Notes: generated by a model not told the origin, from the letters alone. 64,000 bases of DNA from an uncultured Barnesiella sp. (GCA_944320015.1 CALUFO010000001.1:186001-250000); one strand, 5' to 3'. Positions 15,207 to 24,207 are shown, numbered from the stretch's first letter. Numbers and translations are program-made.

Positions 15207-18083
15207 TTATCGTTTGCACAGAAGTTTGAAATCGCAATATCGGCAATGCGACTCATGGGGTGTTTGCTGGAACGGGCGGTCGAGGTCGAATATCTCTTCC
15301 AAGCAATACGAGAGGCATTTGTCGAACTCCTTTTCTACGAGGGCAAAGTCGGTGAATGGACTCTTCTCGTATTTGATATACATTTCGAACGTGTCGAACA
15401 GGTTGCGTATGATATAGATCGAGGGATATAAGGGGCTTTCGGGGTGGTGCTCTTTCTGGTACAGTTTACAATAGAGGAGCACTTGCAGAATGGCTTTTCG
15501 CCGCTCTTTCGCATCGTTGTCAAAAAGCTCTTCGGCCGAGTTGAAATCGAGCCGCTCTTTTCCTGTTTTATAATCGACGATGCGGATATGCCCGTCGCAT
15601 TCGTCCACCCGGTCGATAAATCCCTTCAATCGTACCGAGCGATTGCCGCTGATTGGGATTTCGCCCGTAGTGCGGAGTTCCGAGGCGATATAGGTAAATG
15701 GGGTGAGCGAGCGGTCTTTTTCCAAAGTTTTGTCGATGAGCTTGAGAATAATTTCACCCGTGAGGTAGTCATATCCGGTCAACGGCTCGGGTTTGTGCGG
15801 ATTTTTGTAGTACTCCTCGGCGAAACACTCTTCGAGATAACGGGTGAGCAGTGCTTTGTCTTTGCGTAGGGCTTCGATATGGTCGGCTGTGACGGTCACA
15901 CTTTCCCGGTCGCCTTTGACGCGGTCGTAGATTCGCTGCATCATGCCGTGGTAAATGCTGCCGAAAGTGCTGCTGTCTACGCTTTCGGCCACATCGTCGG
16001 GTTGTTCGAGACGCTCGACATATTGCAAATAGAATTGCAGGGGGCAGTTGAGGTAGCGGTTTATCGCACTGGCCGACAATGCGCTTTCGCCACCTTGCAG
16101 GAACTCGGCGAGTTTTTGAGCGATGCCATACCGATGCTTGTCGACGGAAATCGTCACGGGCGAGAAGGTGGCGATGTCGCAGTTGATTTGTGTTTCCCGA
16201 ATGGGTATGCGGTAGTGATATTTCAGTTGATATACATACCGGCTCACCTCGCCGCTTTTGAGGCCTTCGGTGCGGCTGTCGTAAAGTAGGAACACACGTT
16301 TGGCTCGGCTTATCATGCGGTAAAAGTAGTAGGCATAGATGCTGTCTTGATGCTCGGTCGTAGCCATGCCGAAACCCCTCCGCAGGTTGTAGGGGATAAA
16401 CGAGGGTGCTACTTTTTTGACCGGGAAAATACCTTCGTTCATCGAGAGTATGATGAGGTTCTCGAAGTCGAGCGCGCGGGTTTCGAGTACTCCCATGATT
16501 TGCAATCCCGAGAGCGGCTCTCCCCGGAAGGGAATGGAAATCGAAGCCGACATTTTCTCCAACAGTTTGAAAAATGTGTCGATACTCATTGCGATTTGGT
16601 GCTCGGCGATGACGTCGCGCAACCGTTTGACCGTGATGTAATAGTGGTACATAAATTCCAACTCTACGGCCGAGAACCCTACGGGGCTGTCGTCTTCCTC
16701 TCCCGGTGAGGTGCCGTTCCCTCCGTTTTGTTGCAGGTATTCGAGAAGTTCCAACAGATAGGCGGCGGCATCGTCGGCTGTTGAGGGTGTGCGGAAAAGC
16801 AGTTTTATCAGCCGGTCGTTCCCCAACTCTTTCGGGGAGACGAATGCCCGATTGTTCCCATTGATAAATGCGATTATCCGATGCGCCTCTTTGTCGATTC
16901 GTGAAGCGACAAACCTGTGTCCCAGCAACTGTTTCACATCGATGTGGTAGAACCTCGGCTCGCCTTTGGAGAATCGTATGTGGCGTTGCATTTGATATAT
17001 CGATTCCATGAGCGCTGCCACGGTCGTGCGTTGCAGCATGTATCCCATCGTGATGTTGACGGTAGGTATCTCGGGAGGAATGGAGTAGAGCATGGGCAAT
17101 AACAACTCCTCGTCGGGCAGGACGATTGCCGTGTCGATGGCTTTCTCGGGAGAGAGATGCCTGTCGGCAATGAGGTGTTGCAGAATATCGGTCGCCTGTT
17201 TGGCCTGACCCACGGCCGAGGGTATCGAAATCAGTTCGATCTCGGGCACTCCGTCGATATGCTCGTCGAGGTCGATTTTCGAGGGGAACCTACGTTTATT
17301 GTCATTGAGAAAGAATGCCGCTTTGTTGTAGGGGTCTTGTAGGGTAGGAGCATAGTAGTCCCAGTAAAAATCGCCTATGCCTGTGTCGCGCAAATATTCC
17401 ATGAAGACCCGTTCGGCCTCGGTTATGGCGTTGAACCCCACGAACACGATTTGCGAGTAGGGCAGGTCAAACGATTCCTTGCTTCGGCAGCGCTCGGCCA
17501 CATCGCGGAATATCATGCCTTCATAGGCTTTATTTCGGGTCGATAGCTCTTCCCGTAATCCGGTGTATAGGTCGAAGAGGATTTGCCACGACTGGATAAA
17601 CTGTTGCTTGTTTTCGCTCTCGGTCGAGGGGAAAAACAGATGCCCCCAAAAACGCTTGATAATCTCTATTTGTTCGTCGGTGAGATAAAACTCGTCGATC
17701 TCTTTCAAGTCGTGCACGTTGGTGAAGAGTTGCCGGGCGTCGACCATATATTTGTCCACGTCGTCGAAGTCGCCCAAAAGCATATCGCCCCAAAAGACGA
17801 AACTGTCGAATGTCTCGTCGCTCTTTCTCAGCGCGACGTATTGTTTATAGAGCGTCACAAGCAGGCTTATCCGGTCTATCGGCGTATAGGGCGACAACTC
17901 GGTCATGAGGTCGTTGATGGTAATTACCCGGGGCGAAAAAAGGGGCTTGTCCGAGACCTCGGCCAGATATTTTTGGAAAAACACACCGCTTCGCCGGTTG
18001 GGAAAAACAAATGCAAGCCGTGAGATTTCGGCTCCGTAGCGTTGGTAAAACGTTTGGGCTATGCGGTATAAAAAAGGAGTCAT
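15207..18083 (-). CDS. AddB-like PD-(D/E)XK nuclease / helicase-fold protein
   Basis: 958 residues from the ATG at 18083 (MTPFLYRIAQTFYQRYG). An in-frame ATG at 18134 would add 17 residues. LAFVFPNRRSGVFFQKYL near residues 22-40 replaces a Walker-type motif, as in AddB subunits. The long middle is a degenerate UvrD-like fold. The C-terminal RecB-like nuclease has FIDRVDECDG then RIVDYKTGKE, the D...D-x-K core. Four Cys (one in YLNCPLQFYL and the C-x2-C-x5-C at the extreme C-terminus) form the AddB-type Fe-S staple. Role: the nuclease subunit of AddAB double-strand-break resection. The AddA helicase gene is not in this window. It is divergent from the ABC-F gene. Confidence 0.85.
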   Translation of the reverse strand: MTPFLYRIAQTFYQRYGAEISRLAFVFPNRRSGVFFQKYLAEVSDKPLFSPRVITINDLMTELSPYTPIDRISLLVTLYKQYVALRKSDETFDSFVFWGDMLLGDFDDVDKYMVDARQLFTNVHDLKEIDEFYLTDEQIEIIKRFWGHLFFPSTESENKQQFIQSWQILFDLYTGLREELSTRNKAYEGMIFRDVAERCRSKESFDLPYSQIVFVGFNAITEAERVFMEYLRDTGIGDFYWDYYAPTLQDPYNKAAFFLNDNKRRFPSKIDLDEHIDGVPEIELISIPSAVGQAKQATDILQHLIADRHLSPEKAIDTAIVLPDEELLLPMLYSIPPEIPTVNITMGYMLQRTTVAALMESIYQMQRHIRFSKGEPRFYHIDVKQLLGHRFVASRIDKEAHRIIAFINGNNRAFVSPKELGNDRLIKLLFRTPSTADDAAAYLLELLEYLQQNGGNGTSPGEEDDSPVGFSAVELEFMYHYYITVKRLRDVIAEHQIAMSIDTFFKLLEKMSASISIPFRGEPLSGLQIMGVLETRALDFENLIILSMNEGIFPVKKVAPSFIPYNLRRGFGMATTEHQDSIYAYYFYRMISRAKRVFLLYDSRTEGLKSGEVSRYVYQLKYHYRIPIRETQINCDIATFSPVTISVDKHRYGIAQKLAEFLQGGESALSASAINRYLNCPLQFYLQYVERLEQPDDVAESVDSSTFGSIYHGMMQRIYDRVKGDRESVTVTADHIEALRKDKALLTRYLEECFAEEYYKNPHKPEPLTGYDYLTGEIILKLIDKTLEKDRSLTPFTYIASELRTTGEIPISGNRSVRLKGFIDRVDECDGHIRIVDYKTGKERLDFNSAEELFDNDAKERRKAILQVLLYCKLYQKEHHPESPLYPSIYIIRNLFDTFEMYIKYEKSPFTDFALVEKEFDKCLSYCLEEIFDLDRPFQQTPHESHCRYCDFKLLCKR

Positions 18084-18248
18084 ATACGAGATGCGCAAGT
18101 TTGTGACTACAAGTTTACGGTTTTTTATCCACATTCCGAAATCTGTGCGGGAAAATGAGTGGCTATTTTGTATTATAAATTGTATAGTAGGTTAATACAA
18201 TCTATAGAGTATTTTGAGTTTTTCTTTTGCCTTTGAGCCTTCATTCCT

Positions 18249-18256
18249 TATCTTTG
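18249..18256 (+). promoter_or_regulatory. Promoter -7 box (TATCTTTG) of the ABC-F gene
   Basis: Consensus TAnnTTTG, 22 bp before the ATG at 18278. A TTTG upstream in the TTTTGCCTTTGAG stretch can serve as -33. It rules out an in-frame start at 18227. Confidence 0.65.
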
Positions 18257-18277
18257 CACCTTGGTAAAAGGAAAAAT

Positions 18278-20248
18278 ATGATATCGATAGAAGGACTTTC
18301 GGTCGCTTTTGGTGGAAATACATTGTTCGACAATATCACTTATGTTATCAACAAGAAAGACCGCATCGCTTTGGTCGGGAAAAACGGAGCCGGAAAATCG
18401 ACTATGCTCAAGATTATAGCCGGCTTGCAGGCTCCTACCTCGGGCTGTGTGAATATGCCGAAAGACCTCACGGTGGGCTATCTGCCGCAACAGATGAATT
18501 TGACCGATACCCGCACCGTGATGGAAGAGGCCGAGCAGGCTTTTGCCCATATCTTCGAGTTGCAGGCTCGTATCGAGCGAATGAATGTCGAGCTGGCCGA
18601 GCGTACCGACTATGAGTCGAACGATTACCAAGAGTTGATCGAGCGGGTTTCCAATGCCAACGAGCAACTCGCCCTCATCGGGGCGGCCAATTATCAGGCC
18701 GAAATCGAAAAAACATTGATTGGATTGGGATTTACCCGGGAGGATTTCGGGCGTGACACCTCGGAGTTCAGCGGTGGTTGGCGCATGCGCATCGAGTTGG
18801 CGAAGCTGTTGTTGCAGCGTCCCGACGTGTTGTTGCTCGACGAGCCTACCAATCACCTCGACATCGAGTCGATACAGTGGCTCGAGAATTTCTTGGCCAC
18901 CCGTGCCAATGCCGTGGTGTTGGTGTCGCACGACCGCGCTTTTATCGACAATGTGACCAATCGTACAATCGAAATTTCGCTGGGACGCATCTATGACTAC
19001 CAAGTGAATTATTCCCGCTATGTCGTTTTGCGGCAAGAGCGGTTGGAGCAACAGATGCGGGCTTATGAGAACCAGCAGAAGCAGATACAGGATACCGAGG
19101 CGTTTATCGAACGGTTTCGTTACAAGGCGACCAAATCGGTGCAGGTACAGTCGCGCATCAAGCAACTGGCCAAACTCGAGCGGGTCGAGGTCGACGAGGT
19201 GGATACCTCCCGGCTGAATTTGAAGTTCCCGCCGGCGCCTCGTTCGGGCGATTATCCCATTATTGCCGACGGGGTAGGGAAGAGCTATGGCGACCATTTG
19301 GTTTTTGCCGATGCCACATTTACGATCAAACGGGGCGAAAAGGTCGCCTTCGTAGGAAAGAACGGCGAGGGAAAATCTACATTGGTCAAATGTATCATGG
19401 GCGAGATTCCCTATACCGGCACGTTGAAGATAGGACACAATGTGAAGATCGGTTATTTCGCGCAGAATCAAGCCAGTCTGCTCGACGAGTCGCTCACGGT
19501 GTTCGACACGATCGACCGGGTGGCCGTGGGTGATATTCGCACGAAGATACGCGATATTTTGGGCGCATTTATGTTTGGCGGCGAAGCCTCGGACAAGAAA
19601 GTGAAAGTCCTCTCGGGCGGGGAGCGCACCCGCTTGGCCATGATACGCTTGTTGCTCGAGCCGGTCAACTTGCTCATTCTCGACGAGCCTACCAATCATC
19701 TCGATATGCGCACCAAAGATGTGCTGAAACAGGCCATTAAGGACTTTAATGGAACGGTCATTGTCGTATCGCACGACCGGGAATTTCTCGACGGGTTGGT
19801 TTCCAAAGTTTATGAATTTGGTGGAGGCCGGGTGCGGGAACATCTGGGTGGTATTTATGATTTCTTGGAAAGCCGTAAACTCGAATCTTTGCGCGAACTT
19901 GAACAGCGCGCCACTCCCGCCGCCGATAAGAAAGCCACTCAGCCAAAAGTCCCTGTCGCCGTCCCGGCCGAGGGTGTGAAGCTGTCCTATGAAGAACAGA
20001 AGGAGGTGACCCGGCGTTTGAGAAAGGCCGAGAAAACGGTGGCCGACATAGAGAAAGAGATTGCCGATATAGAGTCTCGAATCGCCGACATCGAGCAGAA
20101 ATTGGCAACCCCCGAGGGGGCGGCCGATACATCGCTCTACGAACAACATGGGGCGCTGAAAAAACAACTCGACGATACCATGTGGAAGTGGTCCGAGGCT
20201 TCGGAAGCCTTGGAGCAGTTACAGAAACAAAATGCAAGAAATATATAA
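18278..20248 (+). CDS. ABC-F family ATPase (Uup/EttA-like translation factor)
   Basis: 656 residues from the ATG at 18278 (MISIEGLSVAFGGNTLF). There are two nucleotide-binding domains and no membrane region: Walker A GKNGAGKS and GKNGEGKS, signatures FSGGWRMRIELAKLL and LSGGERTRLAMIRLL, and Walker B LLLDEPTNHLD and LILDEPTNHLD. The inter-domain linker (FIERFRYKATKSVQVQSRIK) is of ABC-F length. The C-terminus is a long charged coiled coil (about 560-650), as in Uup/YfmM types. ABC-F proteins act on ribosomes (elongation control, rescue or antibiotic protection); the exact subgroup is uncertain. The M13 peptidase gene starts 15 bp downstream. Confidence 0.92.
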   Translation: MISIEGLSVAFGGNTLFDNITYVINKKDRIALVGKNGAGKSTMLKIIAGLQAPTSGCVNMPKDLTVGYLPQQMNLTDTRTVMEEAEQAFAHIFELQARIERMNVELAERTDYESNDYQELIERVSNANEQLALIGAANYQAEIEKTLIGLGFTREDFGRDTSEFSGGWRMRIELAKLLLQRPDVLLLDEPTNHLDIESIQWLENFLATRANAVVLVSHDRAFIDNVTNRTIEISLGRIYDYQVNYSRYVVLRQERLEQQMRAYENQQKQIQDTEAFIERFRYKATKSVQVQSRIKQLAKLERVEVDEVDTSRLNLKFPPAPRSGDYPIIADGVGKSYGDHLVFADATFTIKRGEKVAFVGKNGEGKSTLVKCIMGEIPYTGTLKIGHNVKIGYFAQNQASLLDESLTVFDTIDRVAVGDIRTKIRDILGAFMFGGEASDKKVKVLSGGERTRLAMIRLLLEPVNLLILDEPTNHLDMRTKDVLKQAIKDFNGTVIVVSHDREFLDGLVSKVYEFGGGRVREHLGGIYDFLESRKLESLRELEQRATPAADKKATQPKVPVAVPAEGVKLSYEEQKEVTRRLRKAEKTVADIEKEIADIESRIADIEQKLATPEGAADTSLYEQHGALKKQLDDTMWKWSEASEALEQLQKQNARNI

Positions 20249-20263
20249 GTAACCTAATGTAAA

Positions 20264-22291
20264 ATGAAAAAAGTAATGATTTTATCGTTTGTGGCAGCCT
20301 TGATAGCGACAGGCTGTACCAGCAAGGTCACGAAAGTGCCGGGTATCGACCTTACCAATCTCGATACGACGGTCGCTTGTGGCGATGATTTTTATGAGTA
20401 TGCCTGCGGAGGCTGGATGAAGAAAAATCCGTTGAAACCCGAGTATGCCCGCTATGGATCTTTCGACCAATTGCGGGAAAACAACAAGGAACAAGTGCGC
20501 TTGCTCTTTGAAGAGTTGGGCAAGCAAAAAGCCGAACCGGGAACAATTGCCCAAAAGATAGGCGATTTGTACAATATGGGGCTGGATAGCGTGCGCTTGA
20601 ACCAAGAGGGTGCAGCGCCTATCGCCGAGGAGTTGAGCCGCATACAGGCATTGTCGGGCAAAGAGGCGGTGAGCGCCATGATTGGCGAGATGCACCGCAC
20701 GATGTCGTCGCCTTTCTTTGCCATATACGTCGATGCCGATGCCAAGAATAGCTCGATGAATATTGCAGGGTGGTATCAAGCCGGTATGAACATGGGCGAC
20801 CGTGATTATTATGTAATCGACGACGAGCATAACCTCAACGTGCGGGAGAGCTATCGCAATTATATTCAAACGCTATTCACCCTCTCGGGATATAGCGACG
20901 AGGCTGCCGCGCAGGCTGCCGCTACCGTGTTGAAAGTGGAGACCGAGATTGCCAAGGCCGCTTTCACCCGCGAGGAATTGCGCGATCCCCAAGCCGGATA
21001 TAACATGATACAAGTCGATGAATTGAAAAAACAGTTCGACGGTTTGGACTGGGACATCTATTTCAACACCGTAGGGTTGGATAGCCTGACAAAAATCAAT
21101 ATCGGGCAGCCTCGCACGTTGAAAGCCGTAAACAAATTGTTGAAATCGTTGAGCGAACAGGAAATACGCGATTATCTCGCTTTCAACTGCATCGACGGTG
21201 CCGCTCCCTATTTGAGCGACGATTTTGTAAACGCCCATTTCGATTTCTATTCCAAGACTTTGTCGGGCAAAGAACAAATCGAGCCCCGTTGGAAACGCGC
21301 GCTTGATGCTCCCAACAGCCTGTTGTCCGAAGCTGTAGGCGAAATGTATGTAGCCAAATATTTCCCGCCCGAAGCCAAAGAGCGCATGGTGCAATTGGTG
21401 GCCAATCTGCAAACGGCATTGGGACAACACATCGACAGCCTCGAATGGATGAGCGACGAGACAAAGGCAAAAGCCCATGAGAAACTCAATTCGTTCACGG
21501 TAAAGATTGGCTACCCCGACAAATGGCGCGACTATTCGGGCTTGACAATCGATCCCCAAGATAGCTATTATGCCAATATTCGTCGCGCTGTCGAGTTTGC
21601 GGTGCTCTATTCGTTGAACGAAGAGGGCAAGCCCGTCGACAAAGCCAAGTGGTATATGAGCCCTCAAACGGTCAATGCTTATTACAATCCCAGTTCCAAC
21701 GAAATTTGTTTCCCGGCCGGTATTTTGCAACCCCCGTTCTTCAATTTCGATGCAGACGACGCGGTTAACTACGGAGCGATTGGTGTGGTAATCGGTCACG
21801 AAATGACTCACGGCTTCGATGATCAAGGCCGCCAGTACGACAAAGACGGCAACTTGAACGACTGGTGGACACCTGCCGATGCCGAGCAATTTACCAAACG
21901 CGCCGAGGTGCTGGCCGCCCAGTACGACAATATCGTCGTTCTCGACACGGTACATGCCAACGGCCATTTCACGCTGGGTGAGAACATCGCCGATCATGGA
22001 GGCCTGCGTGTCGCTTATACGGCATTCCGCAACTCCCTCAATGGAGAGGAACCTGCCGCAATCGACGGGTTCACAGCCGACCAACGTTTCTATCTGGCAT
22101 ACGCCAACTTGTGGGCCGGCAATATTCGCGATGCCGAAATCCTGCGGTTGACCAAAATCGACCCCCACTCGCTGGGACGCTGGCGCGTAAACGCCGCCTT
22201 GCGTAACATCGACACTTTCTTCAAAGCGTTCGATATTAAAGAGGGAGATCCCATGTATATGGCTCCCGAGGAGCGAGTTATCATTTGGTAA
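20264..22291 (+). CDS. M13 family zinc metallopeptidase lipoprotein (PepO/neprilysin-like)
   Basis: 675 residues. The lipobox ALIATGC places Cys18 as the lipidated residue. The zinc-binding HEMTH (His512, Glu513, His516) and GENIADHGG (third ligand Glu573) are intact. VNAYYNPSSNEICFPAGILQ and the end RVNAALRNIDTFFKAFD are typical of M13 enzymes. It would cleave peptides shorter than about 40 residues outside the inner membrane. It may be co-transcribed with the ABC-F gene (15-bp gap) and is closed by the terminator at 22309-22355. Confidence 0.95.
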   Translation: MKKVMILSFVAALIATGCTSKVTKVPGIDLTNLDTTVACGDDFYEYACGGWMKKNPLKPEYARYGSFDQLRENNKEQVRLLFEELGKQKAEPGTIAQKIGDLYNMGLDSVRLNQEGAAPIAEELSRIQALSGKEAVSAMIGEMHRTMSSPFFAIYVDADAKNSSMNIAGWYQAGMNMGDRDYYVIDDEHNLNVRESYRNYIQTLFTLSGYSDEAAAQAAATVLKVETEIAKAAFTREELRDPQAGYNMIQVDELKKQFDGLDWDIYFNTVGLDSLTKINIGQPRTLKAVNKLLKSLSEQEIRDYLAFNCIDGAAPYLSDDFVNAHFDFYSKTLSGKEQIEPRWKRALDAPNSLLSEAVGEMYVAKYFPPEAKERMVQLVANLQTALGQHIDSLEWMSDETKAKAHEKLNSFTVKIGYPDKWRDYSGLTIDPQDSYYANIRRAVEFAVLYSLNEEGKPVDKAKWYMSPQTVNAYYNPSSNEICFPAGILQPPFFNFDADDAVNYGAIGVVIGHEMTHGFDDQGRQYDKDGNLNDWWTPADAEQFTKRAEVLAAQYDNIVVLDTVHANGHFTLGENIADHGGLRVAYTAFRNSLNGEEPAAIDGFTADQRFYLAYANLWAGNIRDAEILRLTKIDPHSLGRWRVNAALRNIDTFFKAFDIKEGDPMYMAPEERVIIW

Positions 22292-22308
22292 TCGTTAAGT
22301 CGAAATAA

Positions 22309-22355
22309 AAGGAGAGGGATATTCCTGAGTCAAGGTCTATCCCTCTTCTCTTTTT
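22309..22355 (+). terminator. Terminator after the M13 peptidase gene
   Basis: AGAGGGATA (22313-22321) pairs with TATCCCTCT (22338-22346), followed by a T-rich tract. It may serve the convergent small gene at 22365 as well. Confidence 0.8.
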
Positions 22356-22364
22356 GATGAGTAT

Positions 22365-22712
22365 TTAACCGAGAGCCCGATAGATTCGATATATATCGGC
22401 CTCTAACAAGGCAAGATGTTTCTGTATTTGAGATAATGGCATTTCCAGTTTCCGGGCTATGGCCTCATCGCTCAATCCTTTGTGGCGCAAGTGGCATATT
22501 AGTTTTTGTAAATCACTCATTCGTTCGGATATGTCGATAAGTTCCCGTTCATAGAGATCTTGCAAAGTGACAGGCCTTAGATATTGTTCCATTTGCTGTT
22601 GGGTGGAGATCGCCTGTCGATATTGTTTCACGACGATTTTGTAATCGTGGACGAAAATCGAGATAAGCAATTTGAATAAATATTGCTTGACTTTTGACGG
22701 CCTCATAAACAT
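22365..22712 (-). CDS. Small protein with sigma-4-like helix-turn-helix (115 aa)
   Basis: Not assigned to a family. The C-terminal half, LRHKGLSDEAIARKLEMPLSQIQKHL-like (about residues 75-105), has the turn pattern of a sigma-70 region 4 or LuxR-type helix-turn-helix. The N-terminal half is basic and helical. ATGs at 22712 and 22706 are both possible. The ATG at 22712 lies inside the left outer arm (22710-22720) of the interlaced inverted-repeat block. The protein may therefore be controlled by, or bind, that block. Codon use is more AT-rich than the flanking peptidase gene. It could be a spurious frame, though the HTH pattern argues against that. Confidence 0.5.
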   Translation of the reverse strand: MFMRPSKVKQYLFKLLISIFVHDYKIVVKQYRQAISTQQQMEQYLRPVTLQDLYERELIDISERMSDLQKLICHLRHKGLSDEAIARKLEMPLSQIQKHLALLEADIYRIYRALG

Positions 22713-22947
22713 TTACCTTTTTAAATTGTATATAAGAAACCTCCGCCTAATGACATTCTTAAAAAGATGTCTTACTTGCTTTTATCGAATGTTGTGTGTT
22801 ACCACATGTATTAGGCGAAGGTTTTTAACTCCTTCTCCCATTTGGGTAACACACGTTTTCTCCCAATATAAGCAAGTAAGACGGTTCAAAAATAAAGAAT
22901 AGATTGAATATAAAAGCCAGTTTGATTCTATTTTTTAAAGGTAAATG
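22710..22947. repeat. Interlaced inverted-repeat block (D A B C A' C' B' D')
   Basis: Four inverted pairs lie in 238 bp. D CATTTACCTTT (22710-22720) with AAAGGTAAATG (22937-22947), perfect. A (22738-22751) with A' (22810-22823), 13 of 14. B GTCTTACTTGCTT at 22769 with AAGCAAGTAAGAC ending at 22882, 13 perfect within a 15/16 match. C GTGTGTTACC (22794-22803) with GGTAACACAC (22845-22854), perfect. D, B and C are nested; A crosses B and C like a pseudoknot. The arrangement recalls recombinase arm sites or a structured RNA. No coding frame explains it. Confidence 0.75.
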
Positions 22948-23278
22948 AAATTTATTTTTAACACAACCAATAAATTAGTTCATAGCCTATTCCGTTAGGC
23001 TTTTAGCGCAGTGGAAAATTAGCGGAAAATCCGCTCTTACCTTAGTGCCCCAAAAAGACACGAGGGGAAGACACAAAAATTCCCCCATATACTACCCGGT
23101 ACAGGGAAGAAATGGAATAATACCACTTTTGACGAATTAAAAAAGAAAATGGTTGCACTCTGAAAATTGTAACCGAATACTTTTACGCTTAAACGGGAAA
23201 AAAGCCGGCCTCAAAATCTCTTTTGGGGCGGCCTCTTCAATTGTTTTTTTTCAAAAATCATAAATCAAAAAGCGTTCA
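22948..23278. other. Non-coding left flank of the AraC-CatA-MATE island
   Basis: No convincing gene. Short hairpins are present: GCCTA/TAGGC (22985-22989 and 22996-23000) followed by TTTT, and AGCGGA/TCCGCT (23021-23026 and 23030-23035). The terminator-like motif at 23203-23250 follows. The sequence resembles the edge of a mobile element, but no integrase, IS or direct repeat was found. Confidence 0.5.
23203..23250 (+). terminator. Terminator-like hairpin, second copy of the 5.1 kb motif
   Basis: GCCGGCCTCAAAA pairs imperfectly with TTTTGGGGCGGC around TCTC, followed by a T run at 23243-23251. Bases 23212-23235 repeat 5140-5163 with one change. The gene it would terminate is missing, so it may be left over from a lost gene. 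Confidence 0.6.
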
Positions 23279-23308
23279 ATGTCATATATAATTATGGCAA
23301 TAAAGCCA

Positions 23309-23316
23309 TATCTTTG
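23309..23316 (+). promoter_or_regulatory. Promoter -7 box (TATCTTTG) 4 nt before the AraC ATG
   Basis: Consensus TAnnTTTG. The expected start of transcription falls on or next to the ATG at 23321, so the AraC message may be leaderless. Confidence 0.5.
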
Positions 23317-23320
23317 TGAT

Positions 23321-24145
23321 ATGCTTCAAGAGGCTTTCAAATTTTACAAGCCTTGCAAGGAGTTACAGCCTTACGTCAGGTATTATTGGGTATTCAAAAG
23401 CAACCAACCGCTGAATACCCTTACTTTTCCTATTGGCTGTCCTCAAATCATTTTCCATAAACAAACACCGCTCTATATCCCGGAATTGAGAACCGTTCAA
23501 TCGGAATTTACCGTTAGCGGTCAGGTAAACTATCCTTCCCATTTGTATGCGGATGGAAATGTGGAAATGATTGTGGTCGTGTTCCAACCATACACTCTAA
23601 AAGCCTTCTTGAACTTGCCCATATCCTTATTGCACAATCAGGAGGTTTCCGGTTATGACCTTGAAAACAAGAATCTGAAACAACTGGCTGCACAAATCTT
23701 TAATTGTGAAGATACGAATTTATGTATCAACTTAATAGAGCAATGGCTGTTATTACAAATAGCAGCAGATGTATTGGTTTCAAAAACAGCATACAATATC
23801 AACAGAATAACCGCTGCAATAAAACGATTGTTTGCAATGCCCGCTATCTCTGTTACAGAACTGGCTTCCGTAGCTTGTTTAAGTAAGAAACAGTTTGAGC
23901 GTTTATTTAATGAAATGGTAGGCGCAAACCCCAAAGAATACGCAAGAGTAGTCCGTTTCCAGAAATCATTGAAATTATTGCAGCATCGCTTGGAAGATAC
24001 AAATCAGGCTCAGTTGGCATATCAATGTGGTTACGCTGACCAGTCGCATTTTATCCGAGAGTTCAAACAATTCAGCGGCTATACGCCATTGGCTTTGTTG
24101 AATGTATGCAAACCCTATTCCGATTTATTCAACAACCCGGCATAA
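23321..24145 (+). CDS. AraC-family transcriptional regulator
   Basis: 274 residues from the ATG at 23321 (MLQEAFKFYKPCKELQPYVRYY). An ATG at 23279 would start upstream of the promoter box and is less likely. The N-terminal DUF6597-like sensor region (about 1-150) is followed by two helix-turn-helix motifs: ISVTELASVACLSKKQFERLF and AQLAYQCGYADQSHFIREFK, the conserved AraC second HTH. Likely role: local activator of the catA-like and MATE genes immediately downstream, by context. Its lower GC than the flanking core genes fits transfer. Effector unknown. Confidence 0.88.
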   Translation: MLQEAFKFYKPCKELQPYVRYYWVFKSNQPLNTLTFPIGCPQIIFHKQTPLYIPELRTVQSEFTVSGQVNYPSHLYADGNVEMIVVVFQPYTLKAFLNLPISLLHNQEVSGYDLENKNLKQLAAQIFNCEDTNLCINLIEQWLLLQIAADVLVSKTAYNINRITAAIKRLFAMPAISVTELASVACLSKKQFERLFNEMVGANPKEYARVVRFQKSLKLLQHRLEDTNQAQLAYQCGYADQSHFIREFKQFSGYTPLALLNVCKPYSDLFNNPA

Positions 24146-24182
24146 TGTCCCTTTTATTCTATCCACCGTTTAATGATGAGCT

Positions 24183-24190
24183 TACTTTTG
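24183..24190 (+). promoter_or_regulatory. Promoter -7 box (TACTTTTG) of the catA-like gene
   Basis: TAnnTTTG match, 18 bp before the ATG at 24208, in the 62-bp gap after the AraC gene. Confidence 0.5.
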
Positions 24191-24207
24191 CGCTTATTTA
24201 ACTTTAA

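Noticed and set aside
18248-20167. 639-codon minus-strand frame opposite the ABC-F gene
   Set aside because: Shadow of a gene with all ABC-F motifs; no promoter or recognisable protein.
22738-23000. Integron attC sites suggested by GCCTAA/TTAGGC-like pairs
   Set aside because: Core spacing and the R'/R'' layout do not fit attC, and there is no integron integrase or cassette array.
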